Source: Eutrophocola salsuginis (GTDB taxonomy: Bacteria; Pseudomonadota; Gammaproteobacteria; Pseudomonadales; Pseudohongiellaceae). From it: a stretch of 64,000 nucleotides of DNA. The notes under the pieces are model-generated. The model searched no databases. It was not told where the DNA came from and saw nothing but the letters and a program-made list of their open reading frames with translations. The stretch's first letter is position 1, and every line of letters begins with the position of its first letter. A program made the translations under genes and the position numbers. The stretch lies in assembly GCA_038147195.1 (NCBI GenBank), contig JAYQTB010000006.1, positions 186,001 to 250,000 on the forward strand, read 5' to 3'. This document shows positions 45,427 to 54,259 of the stretch, piece after piece.

Positions 45427-46026
45427 ATGACAATCAATAGAACCCTGCCTTGCTCCCTATTCATGCTGATAACAGTTGCGACGTTCGCGGCGAATGATAC
45501 CCCCGAACTCATAATGGATGGTGGCCCCTGCCTGGATCTGGTCAGGCCGATTGAGCGCCTGACCTGTTTCGAGGAACAGGCGCGGGTGGCGCAACAACGT
45601 CCAGCGGTATCAATGCCACAGCAAAACCTGCCGGTCGTGTCGATTCCCCGAAATGCCAGTTCACAGTCGGTTCAACCTGCCCAGCAGGTTCAACCCCAGC
45701 CGGCAGCCGAAACGCCGCAACCTGCGGAAAGCGCCCGTGTGATCACGAATGGCAGCCTCGAAGCCAATTTCGGGTTGCCCGAAGAGCGGGACAAGAAAGC
45801 TCAGGCCAATGAGTTGACCGCCAGGGTCGCCGAAATCAAGGAGTTCGATCGCAACCGTTCCCTCATTACCTTGGATAACGGCCAGGTCTGGGAGCAAGTC
45901 AACAGCAAACGCTTCCCCCTGGAGGAGGGCGACGAGGTTCGAGTTTATTCCACGCGCTGGGGTAATTCGTACCGTCTTGCCTCCCTGTCCCGCAAGGGGT
46001 TCATCCAGGTGCAGCGTCTCAGGTAA
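45427..46026 (+). CDS. Periplasmic protein of unknown function, paralogue 1
   Basis: The 199-residue protein has a signal peptide ending TVATFA. An N-terminal segment has two Cys (GGPCLDLVRPIERLTCFE), a layout seen in several periplasmic helper proteins. A Pro/Gln-rich linker contains PQQNLPVVSIPRN. The C-terminal beta domain has LITLDNGQVWEQ, EGDEVRVYSTRWGNSYRLAS and GFIQVQRL. Its paralogue is at 49990-50565 on the other strand, so the two flank the broken receptor gene at 46354-49870. No function is known. Confidence 0.75.
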   Translation: MTINRTLPCSLFMLITVATFAANDTPELIMDGGPCLDLVRPIERLTCFEEQARVAQQRPAVSMPQQNLPVVSIPRNASSQSVQPAQQVQPQPAAETPQPAESARVITNGSLEANFGLPEERDKKAQANELTARVAEIKEFDRNRSLITLDNGQVWEQVNSKRFPLEEGDEVRVYSTRWGNSYRLASLSRKGFIQVQRLR

Positions 46027-46353
46027 CGGCACGCGCCGATAGGCAAAATCTTATTTAAGATTCTATGTGTTCAGAGTAACTGAAAATTCAGGTTGCTCTA
46101 ATTAAAATCCGTCCCCTTCTCGTTTCAGGCACCCCCTAAACCCTCACAAGTATTCTGAAGTTTTAATAATTGCCTCGTATTGCCTTGAATTGCAGATGGT
46201 GGGAATATTGTCGGCCCTGCCTGTATTAAGAATCTGTATTACTTTTAGGAGATAAACCAACGAGTTCGGGCGGGATAATAAGGTGCTCTATATTTTATTA
46301 ATAATTATATAAATCAATAAGATATGGATAATACAAAAGAGGAGAAATATCTA
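46027..46353. other. Intergenic region upstream of receptor C
   Basis: 327 bp, AT-rich toward the receptor. GAGGAG at 46339-46344 is the ribosome site of the receptor start at 46354. Nothing else was recognised. Confidence 0.5.
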
Positions 46354-49300
46354 ATGAGATACACCCCAAACCATAAACTTAAAGCCAAATCAAAGCTCGC
46401 TGTTTCGATTGCGGCGGCTGTTGGTATGGCGGCGGTTTTTCCGGGTACGACTTTTGCCCAGGACGAGCCAGCCCTAGAAGAAGTGGTCGTTACGGGTTCC
46501 CGTAACGTCCGAAGATGACTATCAGCCAACCGCCGTGGATTCTGTCGGTATCGCCTCCGTCTCACTGCGTGGTTTTGGCCCCAACCGTAACCTGGTGCTT
46601 CTGGACGGACACCGGGCGGTACCGAACAATGCCCTGATGGTAACTGACGTCAACGGTATACCCTCGGCGATGATCGAGCGTATAGAAATTATCTCCGGCG
46701 GCGCCTCGGCGGTATACGGTGCAGATGCGATCGGTGGTGTGACTAACTTCATCCTGCGCAAAGATTTTGAAGGTGCCATATTTGACGTGCAGCGCTCTGA
46801 AACTCAGGACGGTGACGGCGAGCAGTACCGCCTGTCCGCGATCCTTGGTACCGACTTTGCTGACGGCCGCGGTAACATCACCGTGGCGATGGAACAGTAT
46901 GACCGCGCAGTCGCCTATGAAAGAAACCGTGAATTCAGCCGTGAAGGTTGGCAGGACCCTATCCAGCCACAGACCCTCTTCTTCATGGGGTATAACGGAT
47001 TCTCCCCCGATGGCTTCCAGTTCACCAACGGCCCAAACAGGGAAGCCCTGAGGGCGTTGTTCCCGGAGTCACCATCCACTGCCAACCAGTACGGCGCCTC
47101 CTCTTTTAACCTCCGCTTGAGAACCACCGACGACGGTCGCGTCTTTCAGTGGCAGGGAGATAACCTGGCCCATTATGAAGCCCTCGGTGGCGTCTACAAC
47201 GACACATTTGCCAAACAGCTCGTCTATGATCCGTTTGCACCGCCCGGCACCACGCCCTCGGTCATCGAGCAGCTGAAATATAACGACACCAAGGCTTTCG
47301 AGAGTGCGCCTCAGGAGCGGTATTCATTCTATACCTCGGTTAACTATGAGATTACTGACGATCTGAAATTCTACTCACGGCTAAACTTTAACGAGAGTAG
47401 TACAAAGACCCAGATCTACTCCACCGTGCCAATCCTTAGCTGGGAGGCCTCTGCGCCGTTCAACCCAATCACGGACAGCCCGGTTAACCCCATGCTGGAC
47501 CCAATCGACCCCGCCAATCCGCCTCAGTATCGCAAATCGACATTCTGGCAGGATCCGGCTAACGTCAGAGCTTACCTGGCCAACCCGAACGATCCCATGT
47601 GGGTCAACCCGAACTTCCAGGGGCCCTATGACGACGCCACGACTGGACATCCAGTGTCTCCGGAGGTTGCACTGGTTTTGATGAGTCGTAACCAGGCTGA
47701 CAAGTACTACTACGTAGAGATGTACCCTGACCAGGCGATTCCTCGTCGTGATACGACCAACAGCATTACCTACTGGCAGATCGAGAATGGTCTCGAGTTT
47801 AACCTGCCATTTAAGGACTGGACCGGTGACGCATACTGGTCGCATGGTGAGTCCAATACCACCACCATAGCTGGTGGGCAGATGTCACACACACAGTGGC
47901 GTGCGTTGGTCAATGCCCCCAACTGGGGTCGCGGCCTGGGCCTCAATCCGAACGCACCGGCACTTGAGGGAAACAGCAGCGGTAGTTTTGGCAACCAGCT
48001 GTCATTCGCCAGCTGGAACGCAACCAACCCCGGTTTCGGCGGCTCAAAAATCGAGTGTACCAGCGGCCTGTACCCGCTGTTCTTTGATGGCGGCGACAAG
48101 GAGGGCATCATTTCACAAGACTGCCAGAACCTGGTCCTGGCCGAGCTGAAAGCCAACCGTACTAACACCCAGGATGTCATAGAGCTGAACCTTCAGGGTG
48201 GCATAATGGATTTACCTGCTGGTGAGATGCGTGGCGCCGTGGGTTACTCCTGGCGCGACAACGAGTCCACGTACAGCCCAGACCACCTGCAGTCCCAGTA
48301 CTCCTGGACAGACCAGGTAGTCGGCTCCTACCCGGCGTCATACCTCGATGCGGCCACCGGTGTCAAAGACATCTACGGTGAGTTGCTGGTACCAGTCGTG
48401 AGGGATCTCCCTTTCATACAAATGTTAGAGCTGGAGCTTGGATTCCGTACCTCCACCTACGACTATGCTGACGACACAGATACCTGGAAGGTGCTTGCTA
48501 ATATCGAGGTCAATGACTCCTTGCGTATGCGTGGTGGCTTCAACAGGGCAAACCGTGCACCGAACCTGGGTGAGCTGTTCCTTGGCCAGCAGGAAGTATA
48601 CCTCGGGCCTTCGGGTGCGAGCCTAGGCGACGCGTGCGGACTGAGGTCAAACGCCAGCTATGGTGCAGGTGGTACCGGTCCTGACCCCGTGCTGCAACCG
48701 GGTGAACGCGAAACGGAGCTGGCAGCCGGTCAAACCACGGAGGGTGCAAGGAGCACCAGGCTGATCTGTGAGGCACAGATGGGCGGCGCAGGATCTCCTG
48801 CGGTTGAGCAGTACTACTACATAGCCAATGCAACAGGTGCAACCGCAAACTTTGGTGACTGGTGGCGTCTGCAACGTGGTAACCCGAACCTGAACTCTGA
48901 AGAGGCAGACACCGTCTCCTTCGGATTCGTGTTCAGTAACTTCTCTGACAACCCCTGGCTAGAAGGACTGAGCGGTTCCGTTGACTGGTGGAAAGTGGAA
49001 ATCGATGACGCCATCCAGCAGTACTCTCCGGACCATGCCGGTTACCTCTGCTACGGCTCTGTTATTGTTACAAATGAGACTGAGGCACTGGCACAGGCAA
49101 ATTCTCGTGCCTGTAAGAACGTGCCTCGTAACCAGACCAACGGCAACGCGTCTACCAAGCTGGTGGAATACGATAACCAGGCGACCATCAAGACATCAGG
49201 CGTAGACGTAGCACTCAACTGGTCGGCGACCCTGAACGATATCGGTATCCCACTGCCTGGTATGCTGAACATCAATACTCAGGGAACCATTCTGGACTAC

Positions 49301-49870
49301 TACAAGACCAAACAGTCTCCTGCACCTTACGATGTCGAAATTGACTGGAAGGGTTCACTGGGTCCTGAACTGGCCGGTACCAACCCAGGCGCCTACGACT
49401 ACAGGTTCGTTACCTCGTTCACATATTTCCTGAATGATCTGAGCGTGAACCTGCGTTGGCGTTATCTGCCTGAAGTTGATCAGGCGCTCACCGCTCAGCA
49501 AAACGCGGTGATTGCAAATAACCAACGTGCTGTCGCCGGTGATCCCGACGTCATCATGATCAACTACACGCCCAATAACCTGATCGGGATTGCGGATTAC
49601 AATATCTTTGATCTGAACGTCGGCTGGCAGATCAATGACACGCTCGCATTGAGGGCAGGTGTCAACAACCTGCTTGATACCCAGCCTAACTACACTGGTC
49701 GCCGATCTCCTTACCAGGTTGGCACCGACATCTGTGGGGCTAACGCTTCAATCGGTTGTCGGAACCCGACCGGTAACGACATGGGTAATACAGGCCGCGG
49801 AGTCACAAGCCCCGGCTACTATGACGTCATGGGTCGCCAGTACTTTGTCGGCCTTAAGGCGTCTTTCTAA
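46354..49870 (+). pseudogene. TonB-dependent receptor C, plug deletion with frameshift
   Basis: The signal peptide and TonB box (FPGTTFAQDEPALEEVVVTG) are intact from 46354, but the frame stops at TGA 46516-46518 right after RNVRR. The remainder, from DDYQPTAVDSVGIASV through the barrel to the terminal Phe (1111 residues from a GTG at 46535), is open in another frame. Compared with B1 and B2 the junction is shorter by about 134 bases, which removes roughly 45 residues of the plug start and shifts the frame. It is a diverged paralogue of B1/B2. The long intact barrel suggests a recent break or an assembly error. Confidence 0.85.
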
Positions 49871-49940
49871 AAACGCAGTTTGTGCTTAGATAATAAGCTG
49901 TACAGGATGGCGGGTCCTCCCCTCCCGCCAGACTGAAAAA

Positions 49941-49970
49941 AATCCCCGCCTTAGGCGGGGATTTTTTTTT
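49941..49970. terminator. Bidirectional rho-independent terminator
   Basis: AATCCCCGCC, TTA loop, GGCGGGGATT with T-run after and A-run before. It serves receptor C and the convergent gene at 49990-50565. Confidence 0.92.
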
Positions 49971-49989
49971 GCCTATCTTGAGCGAGGTG

Positions 49990-50565
49990 TTACTGGAGTC
50001 GTTGCACAGTAATGAAACCACTGTGGGATTGCGAGGCAAGTCGGTAAGAAGTACCCCAGCGACTTGGATAAATGCGGATCTCGTCACCGGCATCCAGCAT
50101 GAACGGCTTGGTTTCCTTCTGCTCCCAGACCTGGCCGTTTTCCAACGTAATCAGCTTCCGGTTGGGATTGAGCTCCTTGATCACGGCGATCCGTGCGATC
50201 AGTTCCGTGTCCCTGATATTCCTGTCATTGCTGTTTTTACGGATGCCGTAATTTTCCTCGAAACTGTTTTCGGGAATCACTGCCGTTTGCGGTGCCTCGG
50301 GTTTCGGCTCAGGCTGCGCCAGTTGTGGCTGCCTGGCTGTGTTACGGGGAATCGACACTACGGGCAGGTTCTGCTGTGGAATCGATGCGCCAGGCTGCTG
50401 TGCCGCCTGTGCCAGATCCTCGAAGCAGGTTAGGCGCTCGATCGGGCGCGTCAGCGCCAGGCAGGGACTGGCATCGATGATGACAGGTGTAGACTGCTCA
50501 GCTGCCTGGTTTGCAGTCGACAGCAGCAGGCACAGGGAGACTGGAAGTATGTTCTTGGTTTTCAT
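49990..50565 (-). CDS. Periplasmic protein of unknown function, paralogue 2
   Basis: The 191-residue protein has a signal peptide ending STANQA. It has the same order as the protein at 45427: two Cys in ASPCLALTRPIERLTCFE, a Pro/Gln linker with PQQNLPVVSIPRN, and a C-terminal domain LITLENGQVWEQ, AGDEIRIYPSRWGTSYRLAS and GFITVQRLQ. The linker motif is kept exactly while the rest has diverged, which suggests it is a binding segment. It is divergent from the alpha/beta hydrolase. Confidence 0.75.
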   Translation of the reverse strand: MKTKNILPVSLCLLLSTANQAAEQSTPVIIDASPCLALTRPIERLTCFEDLAQAAQQPGASIPQQNLPVVSIPRNTARQPQLAQPEPKPEAPQTAVIPENSFEENYGIRKNSNDRNIRDTELIARIAVIKELNPNRKLITLENGQVWEQKETKPFMLDAGDEIRIYPSRWGTSYRLASQSHSGFITVQRLQ

Positions 50566-50737
50566 CTCCGGGATGTCCTTGGTAAAAAAGGATCGCTATT
50601 CTAACAAATCAATCTGTTTTTTCGGCCTTTTTTTCCAAAATGATAGGACCCGTGCAAATCGGTCACATGACGCAGCACCATGCCGCAATCCTGTTAAAAT
50701 CGGTCTTCTATTCACGCTGAACCAGGAACTGCCTAGA

Positions 50738-51439
50738 ATGCGACCCACCCTGTATCTCCTGCCCGGCCTTTTATGTGACGCCCGGGTCTGGGCCCATCAG
50801 CAGGAAAACCTTTCGGACCTCGTGGATGTACAGATCCCAGACTTCCGTCAAACCGATTCACTCGATGCCATGGCCGACGTGGTGCTTAGGAATGCTCCGG
50901 ATAATTTTTACGTGGCCGGCCATTCTATGGGCGGGCGCGCAGCGATGCAGGTGCTGCACCGTGCAAAGGATCGGCTGATCAAGCTGGCGCTGCTGGACAC
51001 CGGTATACACCCTGCCTCACCCGGGGAATACGAACAGCGCCAGGTGCTGCTCGACCTCGCCAGGGATGCGGGCATGGCGGTAGTGGCACGAACCTGGTCG
51101 CCGCCCATGGTGCACCCGGACAGGCACAAAGATTCCGCCCTGATGCAGGACATCTACGAGATGGTGGAGGGTTATTCGCCAGCGGAATTCAACAACCAGG
51201 TCAGGGCGCTGTTGGGTAGGCCCGATGCCGAACCATTCCTGGCCTATGCACCAGCGGATACGCTGGTGTTATGCGGACGGGAGGATACTTGGAGCCCACT
51301 GGAACAGCATGAGGCCATTGCGGCCGCCCTGCCGGATCATCCGTCTGTCACGGTCATCGAGAACAGCGGGCACATGTCCACTATGGAGCAACCCGAGGCG
51401 GTCACTCAGGCTATGCGTGACTGGCTGGAACGGCAATAG
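50738..51439 (+). CDS. Alpha/beta hydrolase
   Basis: The 233-residue cytosolic protein begins MRPTLYLLPGLLCDARVWAHQ. Nucleophile elbow GHSMGG places Ser63; LVLCGREDTWSP supplies the Asp and VIENSGHMSTMEQPE the His, so the triad is complete. It is related to the MhpC/BioH-like fold, but the substrate is unknown. The frame is open to 50339, but that part overlaps the opposite gene and lacks conservation, so the ATG at 50738 was chosen. It is followed closely by the gene at 51474. Confidence 0.87.
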   Translation: MRPTLYLLPGLLCDARVWAHQQENLSDLVDVQIPDFRQTDSLDAMADVVLRNAPDNFYVAGHSMGGRAAMQVLHRAKDRLIKLALLDTGIHPASPGEYEQRQVLLDLARDAGMAVVARTWSPPMVHPDRHKDSALMQDIYEMVEGYSPAEFNNQVRALLGRPDAEPFLAYAPADTLVLCGREDTWSPLEQHEAIAAALPDHPSVTVIENSGHMSTMEQPEAVTQAMRDWLERQ

Positions 51440-51461
51440 CCCAATATCCGAACGGTTCCTA

Positions 51462-51467
51462 TATACT
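51462..51467 (+). promoter_or_regulatory. Minus-10 element abutting the next start codon
   Basis: TATACT lies six bases before the ATG at 51474, the same distance as TATAAT before recN. A good minus-35 is not visible. It would give a leaderless transcript. Confidence 0.35.
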
Positions 51468-51473
51468 GCCCTG

Positions 51474-52283
51474 ATGGAAGTCACACTCTTTCCCAATCCG
51501 CGCAGACCGGGTGTCGGCCAGCGTCCTAAGCAGGAACCGCAGCGCCCACTGCTTCCACAGCATGCCCGTTTGTGCCCGGTGCTTGAAGCCGGTAGTGCGC
51601 TTGGCGCCCTGGTGTACCCTCCCCTGGAAAAGAACGAGCAGTTCTCCATCGGTTTCGATGGCGAAGGCGTCTACCAGTTCGGCTATGCCCTAAATCCCAC
51701 GGGCACGAAGTGGGAGCAGGTGTTTTCGATTACCTACCGGCTTGCAGTTGGAGGTATCGGTATGCGCAAGGAAGATGTGCAGTTGTTCGTGCCCGAGACA
51801 CCTGGCTTCAGGGAAACCGCACAGGCGATTGCCCGTATGCTCATCGTGCCTGACGACATGGGTACACCCACAGGTGCCGTCACCTTGCGTGGCGCCTGGA
51901 ATTTCCAGACCGAGCCAGGCTGGGATACGGTCTATTCCGGCATCATTAATAACATCGAGCGGCCTATCGCGCCAGTTCTTGCCATCCGGGTGGAAACCGA
52001 CTGGCACGTACACGACACCGAATTCCGTTACGTGCTGTCGGACGGGGAGACCATTTCAGTGTCACACAACCTGCCCATCGGCCAGGTTTTTTTCGTGCCA
52101 CGCGAACAGGTCTCCTTTAGGGACGGCAGCGAGGAAGCCGCCGCAGCGAGGCTGGAAAACAGCCACGCCTTTTACGAGAAGAAAGCGACTCTTAAGAAAA
52201 AAACCCCCTACGGCCTGGAATACAGCCCGCTCTATCAGCAGATGAGCCGGGAAAACACAAAGAAGCTGAAGGACTCCAAGTAG
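51474..52283 (+). CDS. Conserved-looking protein of unknown function
   Basis: The 269-residue protein has no signal peptide or membrane segment. It starts MEVTLFPNPRRPGVGQRP, contains YPPLEKNEQFSIGFDGEGVY, GAWNFQTEPGWDTVYSGIIN and SHNLPIGQVFFVPREQVSF, and ends in a basic tail. It looks like a compact beta-rich enzyme or binding domain and may belong to a DUF of about 250 residues (DUF6065 comes to mind, unchecked). The ATG at 51474 was chosen because the longer frame runs through the hydrolase gene. No ribosome site is present, but a minus-10 abuts the start. Confidence 0.65.
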   Translation: MEVTLFPNPRRPGVGQRPKQEPQRPLLPQHARLCPVLEAGSALGALVYPPLEKNEQFSIGFDGEGVYQFGYALNPTGTKWEQVFSITYRLAVGGIGMRKEDVQLFVPETPGFRETAQAIARMLIVPDDMGTPTGAVTLRGAWNFQTEPGWDTVYSGIINNIERPIAPVLAIRVETDWHVHDTEFRYVLSDGETISVSHNLPIGQVFFVPREQVSFRDGSEEAAAARLENSHAFYEKKATLKKKTPYGLEYSPLYQQMSRENTKKLKDSK

Positions 52284-52292
52284 GGAATACTT

Positions 52293-52844
52293 CTATTCAG
52301 AGGAGCGCAGAGTCGTGATGAACAGCATCCATTCTTCCTGGGTCGGCATCACCGGGTAGTCCACCCGGCGCAGTATCTTCCACTCACCGTCCTCGCGAAT
52401 GAATTCATCCTCGTAGCGACCGCCGAGCATCGGCGTCGGCTCCCCATCGGGCCCACGCATGATGAGCAGGTGACGTGAACGTGCAGTCGCACGATCACCA
52501 TCAAGCGTGACCTGAAAGTTGGTGCTGATGTGGTAACTCTCGTTGTTGACATAACCTTCCGGCGGTTCACCGTAAAGGCCGACCAGCATGTTGTAGATGG
52601 CGTCGCGTCCCTTGTAGGCGTTGCTACCGTTCACCCATTCGCCTTCGCGGGCGAACAGGGCCGCGTAACCGGCGTAGTCCCGAGCGTCCTGGGTGGCGGA
52701 ATATTCGACCAGTACCCGGCGAATGGCGAGTTCGTCCTCGACCCGTTGCAGGCGCTGCAATATGCTGGCCGCACGGTCTTGAGCCATGACCGGCAGCGCC
52801 AGGGACAGCGTGATCAGGGCAATCGATATTCTCGTCATCATCAT
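52293..52844 (-). CDS. Exported SnoaL/NTF2-like protein
   Basis: The 183-residue protein has a signal peptide ending LALPVMAQ. The NTF2-like cone fold is suggested by ELAIRRVLVEYSATQDARDY, YAALFAREGEWVNGS and YEDEFIREDGEWKILRRV. Members are isomerases, hydratases or ring-hydroxylase subunits; an exported one in a degradation locus could bind a small aromatic or lactone. It is convergent with the gene at 51474 by nine bases. Three ATG codons in a row make the exact start uncertain. Confidence 0.82.
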   Translation of the reverse strand: MMMTRISIALITLSLALPVMAQDRAASILQRLQRVEDELAIRRVLVEYSATQDARDYAGYAALFAREGEWVNGSNAYKGRDAIYNMLVGLYGEPPEGYVNNESYHISTNFQVTLDGDRATARSRHLLIMRGPDGEPTPMLGGRYEDEFIREDGEWKILRRVDYPVMPTQEEWMLFITTLRSSE

Positions 52845-52977
52845 GGTTCCATTCTTCCTGAATCCTTTATATCTGAAGCATAAACCAGGCTTTTGAGCCC
52901 CGTCTAATATATCCGGCTGCCACTATCCATAAGTCATTTTCCATCGTAAGCTTTGGTAACCAACAAGGGGGGGTTCT

Positions 52978-54189
52978 ATGTTTTTTATAAACCAGAAAAT
53001 GCTGCGGCTCACTGGCGCCCTGGTCTTCGGATTCAGTGTCGTGACCACAGCCAGCGCACAGGATGCAGCCATTACCAATGCCCGCATAATCATCGGTAAC
53101 GGCGACATCATCGAATCCGGCACCATCATCGTCCGCAACGGTCGCATCACCGACGTCGGCAGCGGTTCGATGTCTACGCGTGGCCTGTCCACCATCGATG
53201 GCACCGGCATGACCGCCATGCCGGGGTTCATCGATGCCCATCGCCACATCAACACCGGACCGAACGAGCGCGAGGAAATGCAGGCACAGCTCGAAGCGGG
53301 TTACACCACGATCCTATCCGGCGGCGGCCCGGCCGACGGCAACCTAGTACTGCGCGAGCATATCGAGAGCGGCATGATCAATGGCCCTCGCATCATCCCG
53401 ACCGGTCGCATCGTCCTTGCCAATAACACACCCGAGAATGCACGCGAACAGATCCGGGAACTGGCGCGCATGGGCGTTTACTGGACCGGCGAAATATCAC
53501 TGACACCTGAACCGCGACCTGGCGTCCAGGAAATGAAGGTACTGGAGGCCGTGGTGGACGAAGCCGCAAAAGTAGGCGTCACGGTCCAGGTACATGCAGT
53601 GAGCACACCGGCCATGGTCGCCGCGGTAAATGCCGGCGTGCGCCGGTTGGTGCATTTGCCGAACAAGGATTTTGTCGACCGTGATGCGGCACAGCTGCTG
53701 GCAGATACCAATACACTAATCCTGGCCACCATTGGTTTTGGCGCGCCTGTGTTCGGCGTCTTCGCCGATGACAATACCGCACGCTTCCGGGACGGCAACG
53801 AATGGCCGGAAGCCATCGCCGGCGCCAACCGTGACGCTCAGGGCCGCGCCCAAGGCAGCGAGATCGGTTTCACCATCGTCAATGCCCGCACGGTCTGGGA
53901 CGAAGGTGTCGCGCTCGGCTACTGTACCGACACCCGCTATGATGCCTGGGCTGGCCTGCGGCATGAGCTCGAATCCTACAATGTCATGTTTTCGATGCGG
54001 GACATCAATACGATCATGGGGCAGAACTCGGCCGCCTACATCAATATGACGGACGACCTTGGCACACTGGAAGCCGGTAAGCTGGCAGATATAGTATTGG
54101 TTGCCGGAAATCCCAAGGACGGATTCTGGCACATGCTCGATGCCCGTGTAGTTCTCAAGGAGGGCATCATCGTGGTGGACAAGCGCTGA
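52978..54189 (+). CDS. Exported amidohydrolase-family metal hydrolase
   Basis: The 403-residue protein has a signal peptide ending TTASAQ. Metal motif DAHRHI is at residues 86-91 (the usual form is DxHxH), GYTTILSGGG follows, VQVHA gives another His, and GTLEAGKLADIVLV is the typical C-terminal sandwich return. It resembles imidazolonepropionase/prolidase-like periplasmic members. Some later metal ligands are hard to place, and LATIGFG has no His, so activity is likely but not assured. GGGGGG sits before the ATG. A terminator follows. Confidence 0.85.
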   Translation: MFFINQKMLRLTGALVFGFSVVTTASAQDAAITNARIIIGNGDIIESGTIIVRNGRITDVGSGSMSTRGLSTIDGTGMTAMPGFIDAHRHINTGPNEREEMQAQLEAGYTTILSGGGPADGNLVLREHIESGMINGPRIIPTGRIVLANNTPENAREQIRELARMGVYWTGEISLTPEPRPGVQEMKVLEAVVDEAAKVGVTVQVHAVSTPAMVAAVNAGVRRLVHLPNKDFVDRDAAQLLADTNTLILATIGFGAPVFGVFADDNTARFRDGNEWPEAIAGANRDAQGRAQGSEIGFTIVNARTVWDEGVALGYCTDTRYDAWAGLRHELESYNVMFSMRDINTIMGQNSAAYINMTDDLGTLEAGKLADIVLVAGNPKDGFWHMLDARVVLKEGIIVVDKR

Positions 54190-54220
54190 CCTACGTCTAC
54201 AAAGACAAAGCTACACGCAA

Positions 54221-54252
54221 AAAAAAAGCCCGGCATCACCGGGCTTTTTTTC
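54221..54252. terminator. Bidirectional rho-independent terminator
   Basis: AAAGCCCGG, CATCA loop, CCGGGCTTT with A-run before and T-run after, between the amidohydrolase and the convergent ankyrin gene. Confidence 0.92.
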
Positions 54253-54259
54253 TTAGACC

